DNA of 9,227 nucleotides, from NCBI GenBank assembly GCA_018402095.1, contig JAGYJO010000054.1:1-9227 (forward strand), in the 5' to 3' direction. This DNA is from a bacterium (GTDB lineage: Bacteria > Margulisbacteria > Marinamargulisbacteria > SXXA01). The notes beneath the pieces were generated by a model. That model was not told the DNA's origin. It saw only the letters and a program-made list of their open reading frames with translations, and made no database searches. Numbering within the stretch: position 1 is the stretch's first letter; each line of letters begins with the position of its first letter. The position numbers and the translations under genes are program-made. Below are positions 1 through 6,347 of the stretch, piece by piece.

Positions 1-57
1 AATGTGTCAGGCAAGGATCTCGATCTAAAAAAACCGGCGCTTACCGTGCGTAAGTGA
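1..57 (+). CDS. possible C-terminal tail of an upstream gene (partial)
   Basis: Frame 1 is open from the window edge and reads 18 residues, ending DLKKPALTVRK, before TGA at 55-57. The tail is basic with a mixed composition and looks like an ordinary protein C-terminus, but 18 codons are too few to identify a family. A hairpin followed by eight T overlaps the stop, as expected at a gene end. The piece could equally be a chance open frame. Confidence 0.3.
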   Translation, partial: NVSGKDLDLKKPALTVRK

Positions 58-68
58 GGATTTTTTTT
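38..68 (+). terminator. possible intrinsic terminator over the upstream stop codon
   Basis: CGCTTAC (38-44) pairs with GTAAGTG (50-56), seven pairs including one G-U, around a five-base loop. Eight T follow at 61-68 after a four-base gap. The gap and short stem make it a weak terminator. It would end a + strand gene coming from the left and separate it from the helicase gene. Confidence 0.35.
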
Positions 69-121
69 GCGAGTACTGACGCAGCATGGCGCATTTTGCA
101 ACAGTCCCAACTGGACAATGT

Positions 122-159
122 GGGGAAGGTCCCCCATGATCATGACCTATGAACCATAA
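122..159 (+). promoter_or_regulatory. hairpin-masked Shine-Dalgarno and seven-codon leader ORF overlapping the helicase start
   Basis: The only purine-rich ribosome site before the helicase is GGGGAAGG at 122-129. It is about 20 bases from the helicase ATG at 149 but 6 bases from ATG 136. ATG 136 opens a seven-codon frame (M-I-M-T-Y-E-P) that stops at 157-159, just inside the helicase gene. GGGGA (122-126) also pairs with TCCCC (130-134). The arrangement would allow translational coupling with an occluded ribosome site. This is inferred from layout only. Confidence 0.3.
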
Positions 160-1432
160 CGCGGTACCACTGGATATTTCAGATATCACACTGAGTGATG
201 AACAAGCAAAAATCTTTCATGATATAGAAACCTCAGATAGTCATTTCTATATTACGGGTAAAGCAGGTACCGGGAAATCGCTGCTGCTGCAGTATTTGCG
301 CTATAACACCTCGAAAACCGTTGTCGTAGCCGCACCAACGGGTATTTCGGCGCTTAATATTGGAGGGCAAACCATTCATTCATTGTTTGGTATTGCGCCA
401 GGGTTGGTGGCCCCAGAGAGTTCTGTGTTGCATCGTCGTGCCGGCGAGTTGTTGCGGCATATTGATATGGTGATCATTGATGAAGTGTCGATGGTACGTG
501 CTGATTTGATGGATGCGATTGATCATATTTTGCGGATGGCGAGGCGTTCATCAGAGCCCTTTGGTGGCGTGAAATTGATTATGTTTGGTGATTTGTTTCA
601 ATTGCCACCGGTTGTAGATCGCTCCTTGTACCCGTACTTTAATGACATGTATGGTGGTTTTTATTTTTTTGATGCCATGGTGTGGCGGGATACCCCATTG
701 GCGGTATTGGTATTGAGTCACATTTTTCGCCAAAAAGATGCTTACTTTAAATTAATTCTCAATGGTATTCGTGATGGCAATCCTAGCGAAGAAATGATGG
801 AAGCTTTGAATTCACGGGCGAATCTTTGCGTTCCCAGTGGCAATATTTTGACCTTGGCGACGACCAATGCGAAAGTCAATCAGATCAATGCCTATCGTAT
901 GGCCAATTTGCCGAGCTCTGTTTTTACGTACGAAGCAAAAGTGTCTGGGGCTTTGGAGGCGTCTGCTTTTCCAACCGAAGCGGTGCTGCAACTCAAACAA
1001 GGGGCACAGGTCATGATGCTCAAAAACGACAAAGACAAACGGTGGGTCAATGGCAGTATTGGTCGTGTCTATCGTCTTACCGATGAGATGATAGAAGTTG
1101 AAATCGATGGTGCGATTTATGAAGTCAAAAAAGAGAGATGGGAAAAGATTCGCTATGTGTATCAGGACGAATCGAACTCTGTGAAAGAGGAGCCATTGGG
1201 GGCTTTTACCCAGTTTCCTCTGCGGTTGGCGTGGGCGGTGACGATTCACAAAGCGCAGGGGTTGACCTATGACACCGTGGCGATAGATCTCGGGAAGGGT
1301 GCCTTTGCGCATGGCCAGACCTATGTGGCGTTGAGTCGTTGCACCACATTGGAAGGCTTGTTTCTCACGCGACCTGTGACGTCTGCCGATGTGATCGTTG
1401 ATGAACGCGTTTTGAGCTTTGAGGCCAGTTGA
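149..1432 (+). CDS. PIF1/RecD-like SF1B DNA helicase
   Basis: This 427-residue ATPase unwinds DNA, by family precedent 5' to 3', and would act in replication, recombination or repair in the cytoplasm. Motifs seen: Walker A GKAGTGKS at 37-44; motif Ia APTGISALN at 62-70 followed by GGQTIHSLF; Walker B DEVSM at 111-115; motif III GDLFQLPPV at 147-155; and the C-terminal IHKAQGLT (366-373) and QTYVALSR (390-397) typical of PIF1 and UvrD_C_2-type helicases. All catalytic motifs are intact and the length fits a compact bacterial PIF1-like protein without extra domains. ATG 149 is the first possible start because TGA lies in frame at 143-145. It has no well-spaced Shine-Dalgarno of its own. The gene stands alone, so its partners cannot be read from context. 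The family is secure; the exact role is not. Confidence 0.92.
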   Translation: MNHNAVPLDISDITLSDEQAKIFHDIETSDSHFYITGKAGTGKSLLLQYLRYNTSKTVVVAAPTGISALNIGGQTIHSLFGIAPGLVAPESSVLHRRAGELLRHIDMVIIDEVSMVRADLMDAIDHILRMARRSSEPFGGVKLIMFGDLFQLPPVVDRSLYPYFNDMYGGFYFFDAMVWRDTPLAVLVLSHIFRQKDAYFKLILNGIRDGNPSEEMMEALNSRANLCVPSGNILTLATTNAKVNQINAYRMANLPSSVFTYEAKVSGALEASAFPTEAVLQLKQGAQVMMLKNDKDKRWVNGSIGRVYRLTDEMIEVEIDGAIYEVKKERWEKIRYVYQDESNSVKEEPLGAFTQFPLRLAWAVTIHKAQGLTYDTVAIDLGKGAFAHGQTYVALSRCTTLEGLFLTRPVTSADVIVDERVLSFEAS

Positions 1433-1457
1433 GTCTTTAGCGACCAAAATTAATAAG

Positions 1458-1546
1458 TTGGGACGGCTATAGCCGATCCAAAATGGCGTGTATGGCTTTG
1501 AATCCATACATGAAAAAACCAACCATTCATTTTGGGATGGGTATAC
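1458..1546. repeat. palindromic intergenic repeat element, copy A
   Basis: Imperfect inverted repeat of about 80 bp. The left arm 1467-1486 (contains GATCCAAAATGG) is the reverse complement of the right arm 1527-1546 (contains CATTTTGGGATGG) at about 14 of 20 positions. A nested hairpin lies inside: TGTATGG and CCATACA around 1490-1510, with an eight-base loop. A perfect palindrome CGGCTATAGCCG sits at 1464-1475. The same motif recurs at 4072-4124, so this is a dispersed element and not a chance fold. It follows the helicase stop and may also serve as its mRNA 3' end; there is no T-run. Confidence 0.5.
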
Positions 1547-1550
1547 GGCA

Positions 1551-1706
1551 AGCCCATTTGGGGCTGTCGCGAAATAGAAATGGGGCCTGTATTGCGATGT
1601 CGCCAAATGTCCCAGATGTGCCATTTCTCGTGAAGTGCGGTGTAGCGGAGCTACATAAACTGAACGAAAATTGTGCAGATGGGGTATTTCGCGACAGAGC
1701 CCATTT
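1551..1706. mobile_element. MITE-like insertion with inverted ends and 9-bp direct repeats
   Basis: CTGTCGCGAAATA at 1564-1576 is repeated exactly in inverted orientation at 1685-1697. The direct repeat AGCCCATTT lies outside both ends (1551-1559 and 1698-1706). The roughly 138 bp between the direct repeats encode no transposase and contain a small hairpin (TGTAGC, GGA loop, GCTACA at 1641-1655). This is the layout of a non-autonomous insertion element or the joined ends of a deleted insertion sequence. The 5' end carries four G before the inverted repeat that the 3' end lacks, so the exact termini are uncertain. No family is assigned. Confidence 0.45.
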
Positions 1707-1758
1707 TTAGAAGAATAGGAACCCAGAATGCTACTTCTGAAAAAAAATTACAAAAAAA

Positions 1759-1788
1759 GTGAAATTTTTTCTAAAACAAACCGATAAG
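1759..1788 (+). promoter_or_regulatory. promoter of the first repeat-protein gene
   Basis: GTGAAA (1759-1764) and GATAAG (1783-1788) are 18 bases apart, each matching its sigma-70 hexamer at four of six positions. The case rests mainly on conservation: the whole block, GAAATTTTT followed by AAACCGATAA, recurs with identical spacing in front of the second paralog at 4145-4174. Confidence 0.45.
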
Positions 1789-1798
1789 AGGGAAAATA

Positions 1799-1831
1799 CC
1801 TTTTACTTACTCTCTCTCTCAAGAGAAAGGA
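1799..1831 (+). promoter_or_regulatory. ribosome site with adjoining CT dinucleotide repeat
   Basis: AAAGGA at 1826-1831 lies nine bases before ATG 1841 and decides that start. An 11-base CT repeat (1810-1820) sits directly upstream. CCTTT (1799-1803) and the CT repeat are complementary to GAGAAAGG (1823-1830), so the ribosome site can fold into a weak stem. Confidence 0.5.
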
Positions 1832-1840
1832 CTTCTTATT

Positions 1841-3043
1841 ATGAACCTAACACCAGCTGGGTTTTCTTCTGTCAAGCTAAAGTCTTTTAGCCCCTTCTCA
1901 TCTTCTTCATCTTCGCGGACTGAATCCCGCAAGGTTTTATTGCCAGATACAAAATCTATCTCTTCGGAGATTATTGAAAAAGATTTTTTAGCTGTTTTAA
2001 ATAAACGTACTTCTAAACTGATGCCCAAAATGGGGATGCATAACGATAATTTTCGTCTTTGTTCTGACTTGGCGAATGTGATTTTCAACGAAGCAAATGC
2101 GATTAAAGATCCGACTGCTCGAAAAATAGCCTTAGAAACCCTGAAAAATATCCATGAGGGAACCTCTTCTAACCGACAATTAGACGTTTTGCAGGGGCGG
2201 TTGTTTTTGTCTGATGCTTTGACTCGGTTAGATACAGCTATTCAAGAATCCGAAAAATCAGCTCTAAAAATCAAGGCTATGAGTTTGAATGATACTTATC
2301 AACAGTTACTTGATACGAATAGTGGCGATCTGTCGCAGTATAGCCGTTTGAATGCTTTGAAAAGTAAATTAGAAGCGTATAGTAATGCCGAGCGGAGAGG
2401 GGATATTCCGGCTATGACCGACGCTCTTAAATTTCCCGATTCCGTTGGACAGCATGGACCTCTTTCCCGGCATATCCCGAACTCAGTGCCGGTTCCGCCA
2501 TCTCGCAGCGTGCCCCCAGTAGACACTAATTCGGCAGGCGGAGGTGGTGCATCGCGTATGCCGTCACCGACTGTATTGCCCATAGTAGTGTCGACTACGA
2601 CATCGTCTGTCGCATTGCCTACAGAGGTGCCGTTTCCGTCACCTAGCAGCGTGTCCCCAGATAATTCGGCAGGCGGAGGTGGGGTATCAAGTATGCCGAC
2701 TACGACATCGTCTGTCGAATCGCCTACAGGGGCAACTCCTCGATCTAGTACTTCTAGTAGACCGTATTTCGTCAGAGCCTCAGAACGGTTTACTCTCGTA
2801 GACCCAGTAGATAATCCAGCCGGCGGGGGTGGGGCATCAAGTATGCCGACTACAGAGCCTGTTCCTCTATCTCGTAGCGTGCCCCCAGATCATTCGGCAG
2901 GCGGAGGTGGGGTATCAAGTATGCAGACTACGACATCGTCTGTCTTATCACCTACAGAGGTGCCGTTTCCGTCACCTAGCAGCGTGTCCCAGATAATTCG
3001 GCAGACGGAGGTGGTGCATCGACAGCGTCGTCAGCAATTATAG
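1841..3043 (+). CDS. Ser/Pro/Gly-rich repeat protein of unknown family, probably truncated by frameshift
   Basis: I do not recognise the family. The 400-residue frame starts with a Ser-rich segment (residues 9-30, no signal peptide or membrane segment), then a mixed-composition, probably helical domain (about 44-187) with elements such as NEANAIKDPTARK and RLNALKSKLEAY. It ends in a Pro/Ser/Thr-rich region (about 205-393) with repeated NSAGGGG-ASSMP-TTTSSV units. ATG 1841 has a good ribosome site and a conserved promoter. The last 18 residues, from SQIIRQTEV, are out of frame relative to the earlier repeats: TCCCCAGATAATTCGGCAG at 2654-2672 became TCCCAGATAATTCGGCAG here, one C lost at 2988-2990. 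Restoring it gives SPDNSADGGGAST and opens the frame to TGA 3112-3114. The gene probably once ran to about 3987. Composition suggests a surface, secreted or effector-like protein, which is inference only. Confidence 0.7.
   Translation: MNLTPAGFSSVKLKSFSPFSSSSSSRTESRKVLLPDTKSISSEIIEKDFLAVLNKRTSKLMPKMGMHNDNFRLCSDLANVIFNEANAIKDPTARKIALETLKNIHEGTSSNRQLDVLQGRLFLSDALTRLDTAIQESEKSALKIKAMSLNDTYQQLLDTNSGDLSQYSRLNALKSKLEAYSNAERRGDIPAMTDALKFPDSVGQHGPLSRHIPNSVPVPPSRSVPPVDTNSAGGGGASRMPSPTVLPIVVSTTTSSVALPTEVPFPSPSSVSPDNSAGGGGVSSMPTTTSSVESPTGATPRSSTSSRPYFVRASERFTLVDPVDNPAGGGGASSMPTTEPVPLSRSVPPDHSAGGGGVSSMQTTTSSVLSPTEVPFPSPSSVSQIIRQTEVVHRQRRQQL
2519..3020 (+). repeat. coding tandem repeats with GGAGGTGG core
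   Basis: Five units carry an AATTCGGCAGGCGGAGGTGG-like core, at about 2526, 2660, 2812, 2890 and 2993. Two longer stretches, 2594-2680 and 2927-3012, are almost identical over about 85 bp: ACTACGACATCGTCTGTC, a variable hexamer, then CCTACAGAGGTGCCGTTTCC onward. They differ by a few bases and the one-base deletion. Such repeats are substrates for slippage or recombination. Confidence 0.8.
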
Positions 3044-3429
3044 AGCCCCAGCCACGGCGGCGTACGTGGACTACAGCGCAGCGCCAGGCAGCCAGACCAG
3101 TTCCCAGTTATTGATTTTGCCATAGAGGCGTAACGTGATGGAAATGACTGAAGCTGATATCTTGCTTAGCTTGCAGCTTGCATCATTGGCGAATGAGCAT
3201 GGAAGAACCCGTTACACAACCAAGACGCTCGTCCTCAACTTTGTTAATGCATCGCCTACACCGCCAGTGACGCCACCTCGCAACAATTCCGGTGGAAATT
3301 CGTCAGCAAGGTAATCCAGCCGGCGAGGTGGTGTATCGACTACGACATCGCCATTGTTTTTCACCCACCTCGTAGTATTTCCGGTGGAAATTCGCCTGAA
3401 ACCTGTTTCCATTTGGTGTTAGTCCATTA

Positions 3430-3569
3430 CGACCGCTTGGTCGGACCCATTAGCGTCTTCGTTCCCGAACTATAGCACTTTTTGGGTTAAACACTTTCGC
3501 TGGGGATCACACCCCTCGACGGGCTATTCTTTCCCGAGGGGCATCTGTTCGTCCTGATGGATCACCTAT
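3430..3569 (+). repeat. diverged 140-bp direct repeat, copy 1
   Basis: This segment matches 3702-3844 along its length: GGACCCATTAGCGTCTTC against GGACCCATTGGCTTCTCC, and TCTGTTCGTCCTGATGGATC against CCTGTTCGTCCCGATGGA. Translated by parts, both give DPLAS, then a P-N pair, then TP-RAI, then VRPDG. The reading frame is broken between these parts. Confidence 0.6.
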
Positions 3570-3701
3570 ATCAATCCTGCGGGAGGGTACATCGGGTACG
3601 ACGACCCCAGTGCTGGCCACCCCGCCGCGTCGTCCTTTCCTTGGTGCATTACTGCAAGCGGCCTGTCATTGTTTGGTACTAACTCACCGGTGACCCCCTC
3701 T

Positions 3702-3844
3702 CGACGACTATTTGGTCCGGGACCCATTGGCTTCTCCGTTACCGAACAATAACCCTTCTCTTGTGGGAACCTCTTTATTTGGGCCTGAAACACCTCAACG
3801 CGCTATCCGCGATGGATCACCTGTTCGTCCCGATGGACAACTAT
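3702..3844 (+). repeat. diverged 140-bp direct repeat, copy 2
   Basis: The better preserved copy. One frame reads DPLASPLPNNNPSLVG, then SLFGPETPQRAIRDG, then SPVRPDGQLSLV and TGA. The upstream part (TPSRRLFGPGPIGFS) lies in another frame, showing one indel in this copy as well. Confidence 0.6.
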
Positions 3845-3985
3845 CTTTAGTCTGAATAAGGCCAGCTAACATGATCAGTTACTGAGGGGGCGCATTGCCA
3901 CCTTCACCTCAAAACAGGCCCATATATCGGGCACCACAACGTCCTACTTTCCTAGAGGTTGTAGTTAGGTTGTTTACTAAAAACT

Positions 3986-4030
3986 AAAAACTGACAACCG
4001 GTCGTTTCCGCGGAGTTTTTCTTTTATTTG
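3986..4030 (+). terminator. intrinsic terminator after the first decayed gene
   Basis: AAAAACT (3986-3992) pairs with AGTTTTT (4014-4020) around a 21-base loop that can pair further only in part. CTTTTATTT follows. It starts at the TAA 3985-3987, supporting that stop as the ancestral gene end. The stem is AT-rich, so strength is uncertain. Confidence 0.4.
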
Positions 4031-4071
4031 ATTGCGCTAGGGTGGGCACAGCGTTGTGGGCGGGGTTGGTT

Positions 4072-4124
4072 GGGTTGAATTTATACACTACAAAACCAGC
4101 AATCCATTTTGGATTGGCTATATT
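4072..4124. repeat. palindromic intergenic repeat element, copy B (half element)
   Basis: It aligns over about 50 bp with 1494-1546 in the same orientation, sharing TTGAAT, ATAC, AAAACCA, CATTTTGG and GGTATA-like blocks. CCATTTTGGATTGGCTATA (4104-4122) matches the reverse complement of the left arm of copy A at 18 of 20 positions when one more base is included. CAATCCA and TGGATTG form a hairpin at 4100-4116. It lies just before the promoter of the second paralog, as copy A does for the first. Confidence 0.5.
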
Positions 4125-4144
4125 AGAAAATTGAAGTAAAAAAA

Positions 4145-4174
4145 TAGAAATTTTTCCAGAAATAAACCGATAAT
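4145..4174 (+). promoter_or_regulatory. promoter relic of the second repeat-protein gene
   Basis: TAGAAA (4145-4150), an 18-base spacer and GATAAT (4169-4174, five of six matches to the -10 consensus). The block is homologous to 1759-1788. Further on, AATGGAC-TAATTAC-ATG (4215-4230) matches AAAGGAC-TTCTTATT-ATG of the first copy with a weakened ribosome site. Confidence 0.45.
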
Positions 4175-4227
4175 AACCGTAGATGCTTCTGTTGATGATC
4201 ACTTTAATATGATAATGGACTAATTAC

Positions 4228-6251
4228 ATGAATATACAACAATCCGACTACACCAAGGCATGTGTATAGTATCCTACAACAACAAGTTTTGAGCTGATTC
4301 TCAATTCCTGTAAATCCAGTTTTTAGCGCCAGACAAGACTAGTGTTTCTCGGTGACTATCAATAAAGCTTTGCCAGGCCTTTTGCAGCAGCAGTCGTTAG
4401 GAGTCGGACTATCGGACACCGCCAACACACGCTTCCTGCATGTCATTGCATTGGTAATACAATGATCACAAAAGCAATGGAAATGAGAGATCCTTTTGTG
4501 ACAAAAGTGTTTTGGCTTAGCACTGAAGGATATACACGAGGGGCAACAATCCCTCTTTCTTTAGGTGCTTTACGTTCACATCTCTTTCTCTTCAATACAG
4601 GCCAGTCAGCAGATTCTCATTTTGGCGAATATCAAAGACGGCTGATGAAAGAATAACCTACAAACAAGACGTAACTGATAAAAAAGCAGAATATCAAAAT
4701 TTACAACAGCGTTATCAGGATTGTCTCCAATCATCTCCTTCATTCAACATGGCTAATAGGCTCAAAAGTGAAATTGCTCATTTTAAAAAAGTGAGCATGC
4801 GAAGGCGTTGGGGCTTTCTAGTAGCACCAGCACCAGTACCAGTACCAGTACCAGTACCAGCACCAGCACCAGTACCAGTACCAGTACCAGTACCAGTACC
4901 AGTAGTATCAATTTATTCCCATCGCGGGAACCTTCTACTGTCACGAAGTTCTACTCCCCGATACTGAGAGGATGATGCTGGTGCTCTTTCAGGAATATCG
5001 TCACGGGGTTTAGAGGAGAATCGCTGGATAGACGTCCCTCTCTAGGTATGGCCGGCGGGAGTTCAATCCCATCTTCCTTTGCGCGCACAGACTCTATGGT
5101 GAGTCTGGGGCGCTTCCTTCATTATCGGGTGGACTTGCCGTCAGGTTCTGTTTTGGAGTTCCCGCAGTTGCTGCGGCTGAGAACTGTATAGCGTACAGCC
5201 TACCACTTCAGAGAGTAGGGGAAGGTCGTGGATAGACCTGTAGCTGACTGATGATATGTGGGCCAGGGGTGTTTTTATGGCTCCTTCGCCGGAACGGATA
5301 AGTAAACCGTCGCGCACGCCTTCTCCTCAAGGCGGGAAGTATGAGGGTGTCTCATTAAATATTGCCGTACAATCTGATAGGAAAGAGCCTCGATCACCAG
5401 TTCAGGAACATATATGTTTGAAAAAGAACACACATAAACCTTTGAGTCCTCAGCCGTTTTCTTTCAGGAATAGTTTTGTATTAAGCCTACTTATGAGTCT
5501 TGCTGACGTCGTTCTCGTAACCACGGGATCTTGTTTCAATACTCATCTGAAATTCCTGCTAGACCTGTTTCAACTGCGCGGTTATCTCCGGCAGGTATGT
5601 CCCAATGCCCATGTATCAATGGGAAAGACGAAGCTCCTTTTTCGCGACAAAGGAGCATTCTTTGGTCCACTTGAAACGACTGTGAATCCTGTTTCAATTG
5701 TGGATGTATCGATGATTGATTCCTCAGGATCCACTGAGGCTCGAGAGCAACTCTTCGAGGACCTAATACGCCATCAGAGTCTGATGAAGACATTTTACCG
5801 AGGTAGCATCATCCTCATTTGTCGCTGGTGAAGACGTAACGTTTAGCACCTGCTACTATGGATACTCCTGGTGCGTCATCTGTAGCGTCTAGCAGCGAAG
5901 CGGCGCACTTCAATCGTTGAAGATTTTACGGAATCATCTTGCGTCTACTGCCGATAAGCATAGCTTTCTGGATATGTACGCGAGTGATGTCTCGACTTTA
6001 ATAGACACTATGAAGCAGAACTCTGTTTTGCAGATACTGATGATCACAAATGGGTAGCCGCTTTGAATGATGAGCGGTTGCCAGTACTCAACGCTTGCTA
6101 GAATCTTTGGTTTGATAATTCTATTGCAACAAAGATGCGTTTCTTCAGAAGCTTGAATGCTAAAAACCCTGAGCATAAGGTTGCGGGAGGATCCGCCGAT
6201 ACACATGCGGTACCTAAGCGTAACTCAATGTTTGCCTTTTTAAGGACATAG
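4228..6251 (+). pseudogene. second, fully decayed paralog of the repeat-protein gene
   Basis: ATG 4228 is placed by the conserved upstream block; the frame stops at codon 14 (TAG 4267). Coding sense then hops frames. About 4340-4456 reads LPGLLQQQSLGVGLSDTANT and on. 4462-4653 reads TKAMEMRDPFVTK, matching NEANAIKDPTARK of the first gene. About 4646-4967 reads RYQDCLQSSPSFNMANRLKS, matching the YQQLL...RLNALKSKLE part, then an Ala/Pro/Val repeat. 5021-5188 has MAGGSSIPSSF, like the AGGGG units. 5256-5831 is Pro/Ser-rich with frame changes and a FGP-ET segment. 5843-6251 needs four frames: LAPATMDTPGASS, LKILRNHLASTADKHSF, FADTDDHKWVAALNDE and NAKNPEHKVAGGSADTHA, ending at TAG 6249. The N-terminal domain is clearly homologous to the 1841 gene; the last 130 residues are not obviously so. 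Confidence 0.7.
4825..4903 (+). repeat. hexanucleotide array, CCAGTA/CCAGCA
   Basis: Thirteen consecutive 6-bp units, CCAGTA with CCAGCA variants near the start and in the middle, encode alternating VP and AP dipeptides in the frame 4749-4967. The array is almost perfect while the surrounding gene is decayed, so it is probably young or still changing length. Confidence 0.85.
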
Positions 6252-6275
6252 TCTTCACGGGGACGATGTCCTTTT
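6242..6275 (+). terminator. intrinsic terminator overlapping the pseudogene stop
   Basis: AAGGACATAGTC (6242-6253) pairs with GACGATGTCCTT (6262-6273) with one A-G mismatch around an eight-base loop, followed by two further T (four T in total, 6272-6275). The TAG stop at 6249-6251 lies in the 5' arm. The stem is strong but the T-tract is short. It survives intact although the gene before it is dead. Confidence 0.5.
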
Positions 6276-6285
6276 GAAACAGCCC

Positions 6286-6322
6286 AATGTCTACGAAGGG
6301 AAATAGGTCCTTCGTAGGCATT
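6286..6322. other. 14-bp hairpin between convergent genes
   Basis: AATGTCTACGAAGG (6286-6299) pairs with CCTTCGTAGGCATT (6309-6322), all 14 positions with one T-G wobble, around a nine-base loop. There is no T-run on either strand. It lies between the end of the + strand pseudogene and the end of the dehydrogenase gene and may act as an mRNA 3'-end stabiliser for either. Confidence 0.5.
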
Positions 6323-6347
6323 GATGCCGGATTGAACATGGTGAAAC

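Larger units (their letters stand above)
3044..3987 (+). pseudogene. decayed 3' part of the first repeat-protein gene
   Basis: No long frame exists, but coding sense continues by switching frames. 3044-3111 reads RRRTWTTAQRQAARPVPSY. 3138-3311 reads a 58-residue frame starting MEMTEADILLSLQLASLA and ending in SPTPPVTPPRNNSGG. 3315-3350 repeats the GGCGAGGTGGTG core. 3430-3852 contains two related segments with DPLAS and VRPDG. The frame ending at TGA 3853-3855 resumes to TAA 3985-3987 as GGALPPSPQNRPIYRAPQ and onward, with another TGA between. A terminator follows directly. I infer one original gene of about 2.1 kb, 1841-3987, broken by several indels and stops. The 58-codon piece alone has no evident ribosome site. 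Confidence 0.6.

Noticed and set aside
812..1624. 270-codon open frame on the - strand
   Set aside because: It lies antisense to the helicase gene, whose motifs are intact. Its composition (many His, Arg, Ile) is that of a shadow frame, and its start lies in the palindromic/MITE region.
2988..2990. Programmed frameshifting at the C-run in the repeat gene
   Set aside because: The run is only three C, with no slippery heptamer or clear downstream structure; a plain one-base deletion relative to the earlier repeat explains it.
2519..3020. CRISPR-like array
   Set aside because: Repeats are coding, diverged, unequally spaced and translate to a consistent NSAGGGG peptide; there are no cas genes.
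3138..3314. Independent 58-codon gene
   Set aside because: No ribosome site, and its end carries the same Pro/Ser/Gly-rich character as the adjoining decayed gene, so it is treated as part of that pseudogene.
3853..3987. UGA read as an amino acid, which would join LSLV to GGALPPSPQ
   Set aside because: Two in-frame TGA codons would be bridged, but the helicase gene appears to end normally at TGA, TGG is used for Trp, and this region also contains indels that recoding cannot explain.
3984..4202. 72-codon - strand frame
   Set aside because: It runs through the terminator, the palindromic element copy B and the promoter block, all better explained as non-coding.
5536..6206. - strand frames opposite the second pseudogene (85 and 90 codons)
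   Set aside because: The + strand pieces align with the first paralog or read as protein-like; the - strand frames do not and lack ribosome sites.
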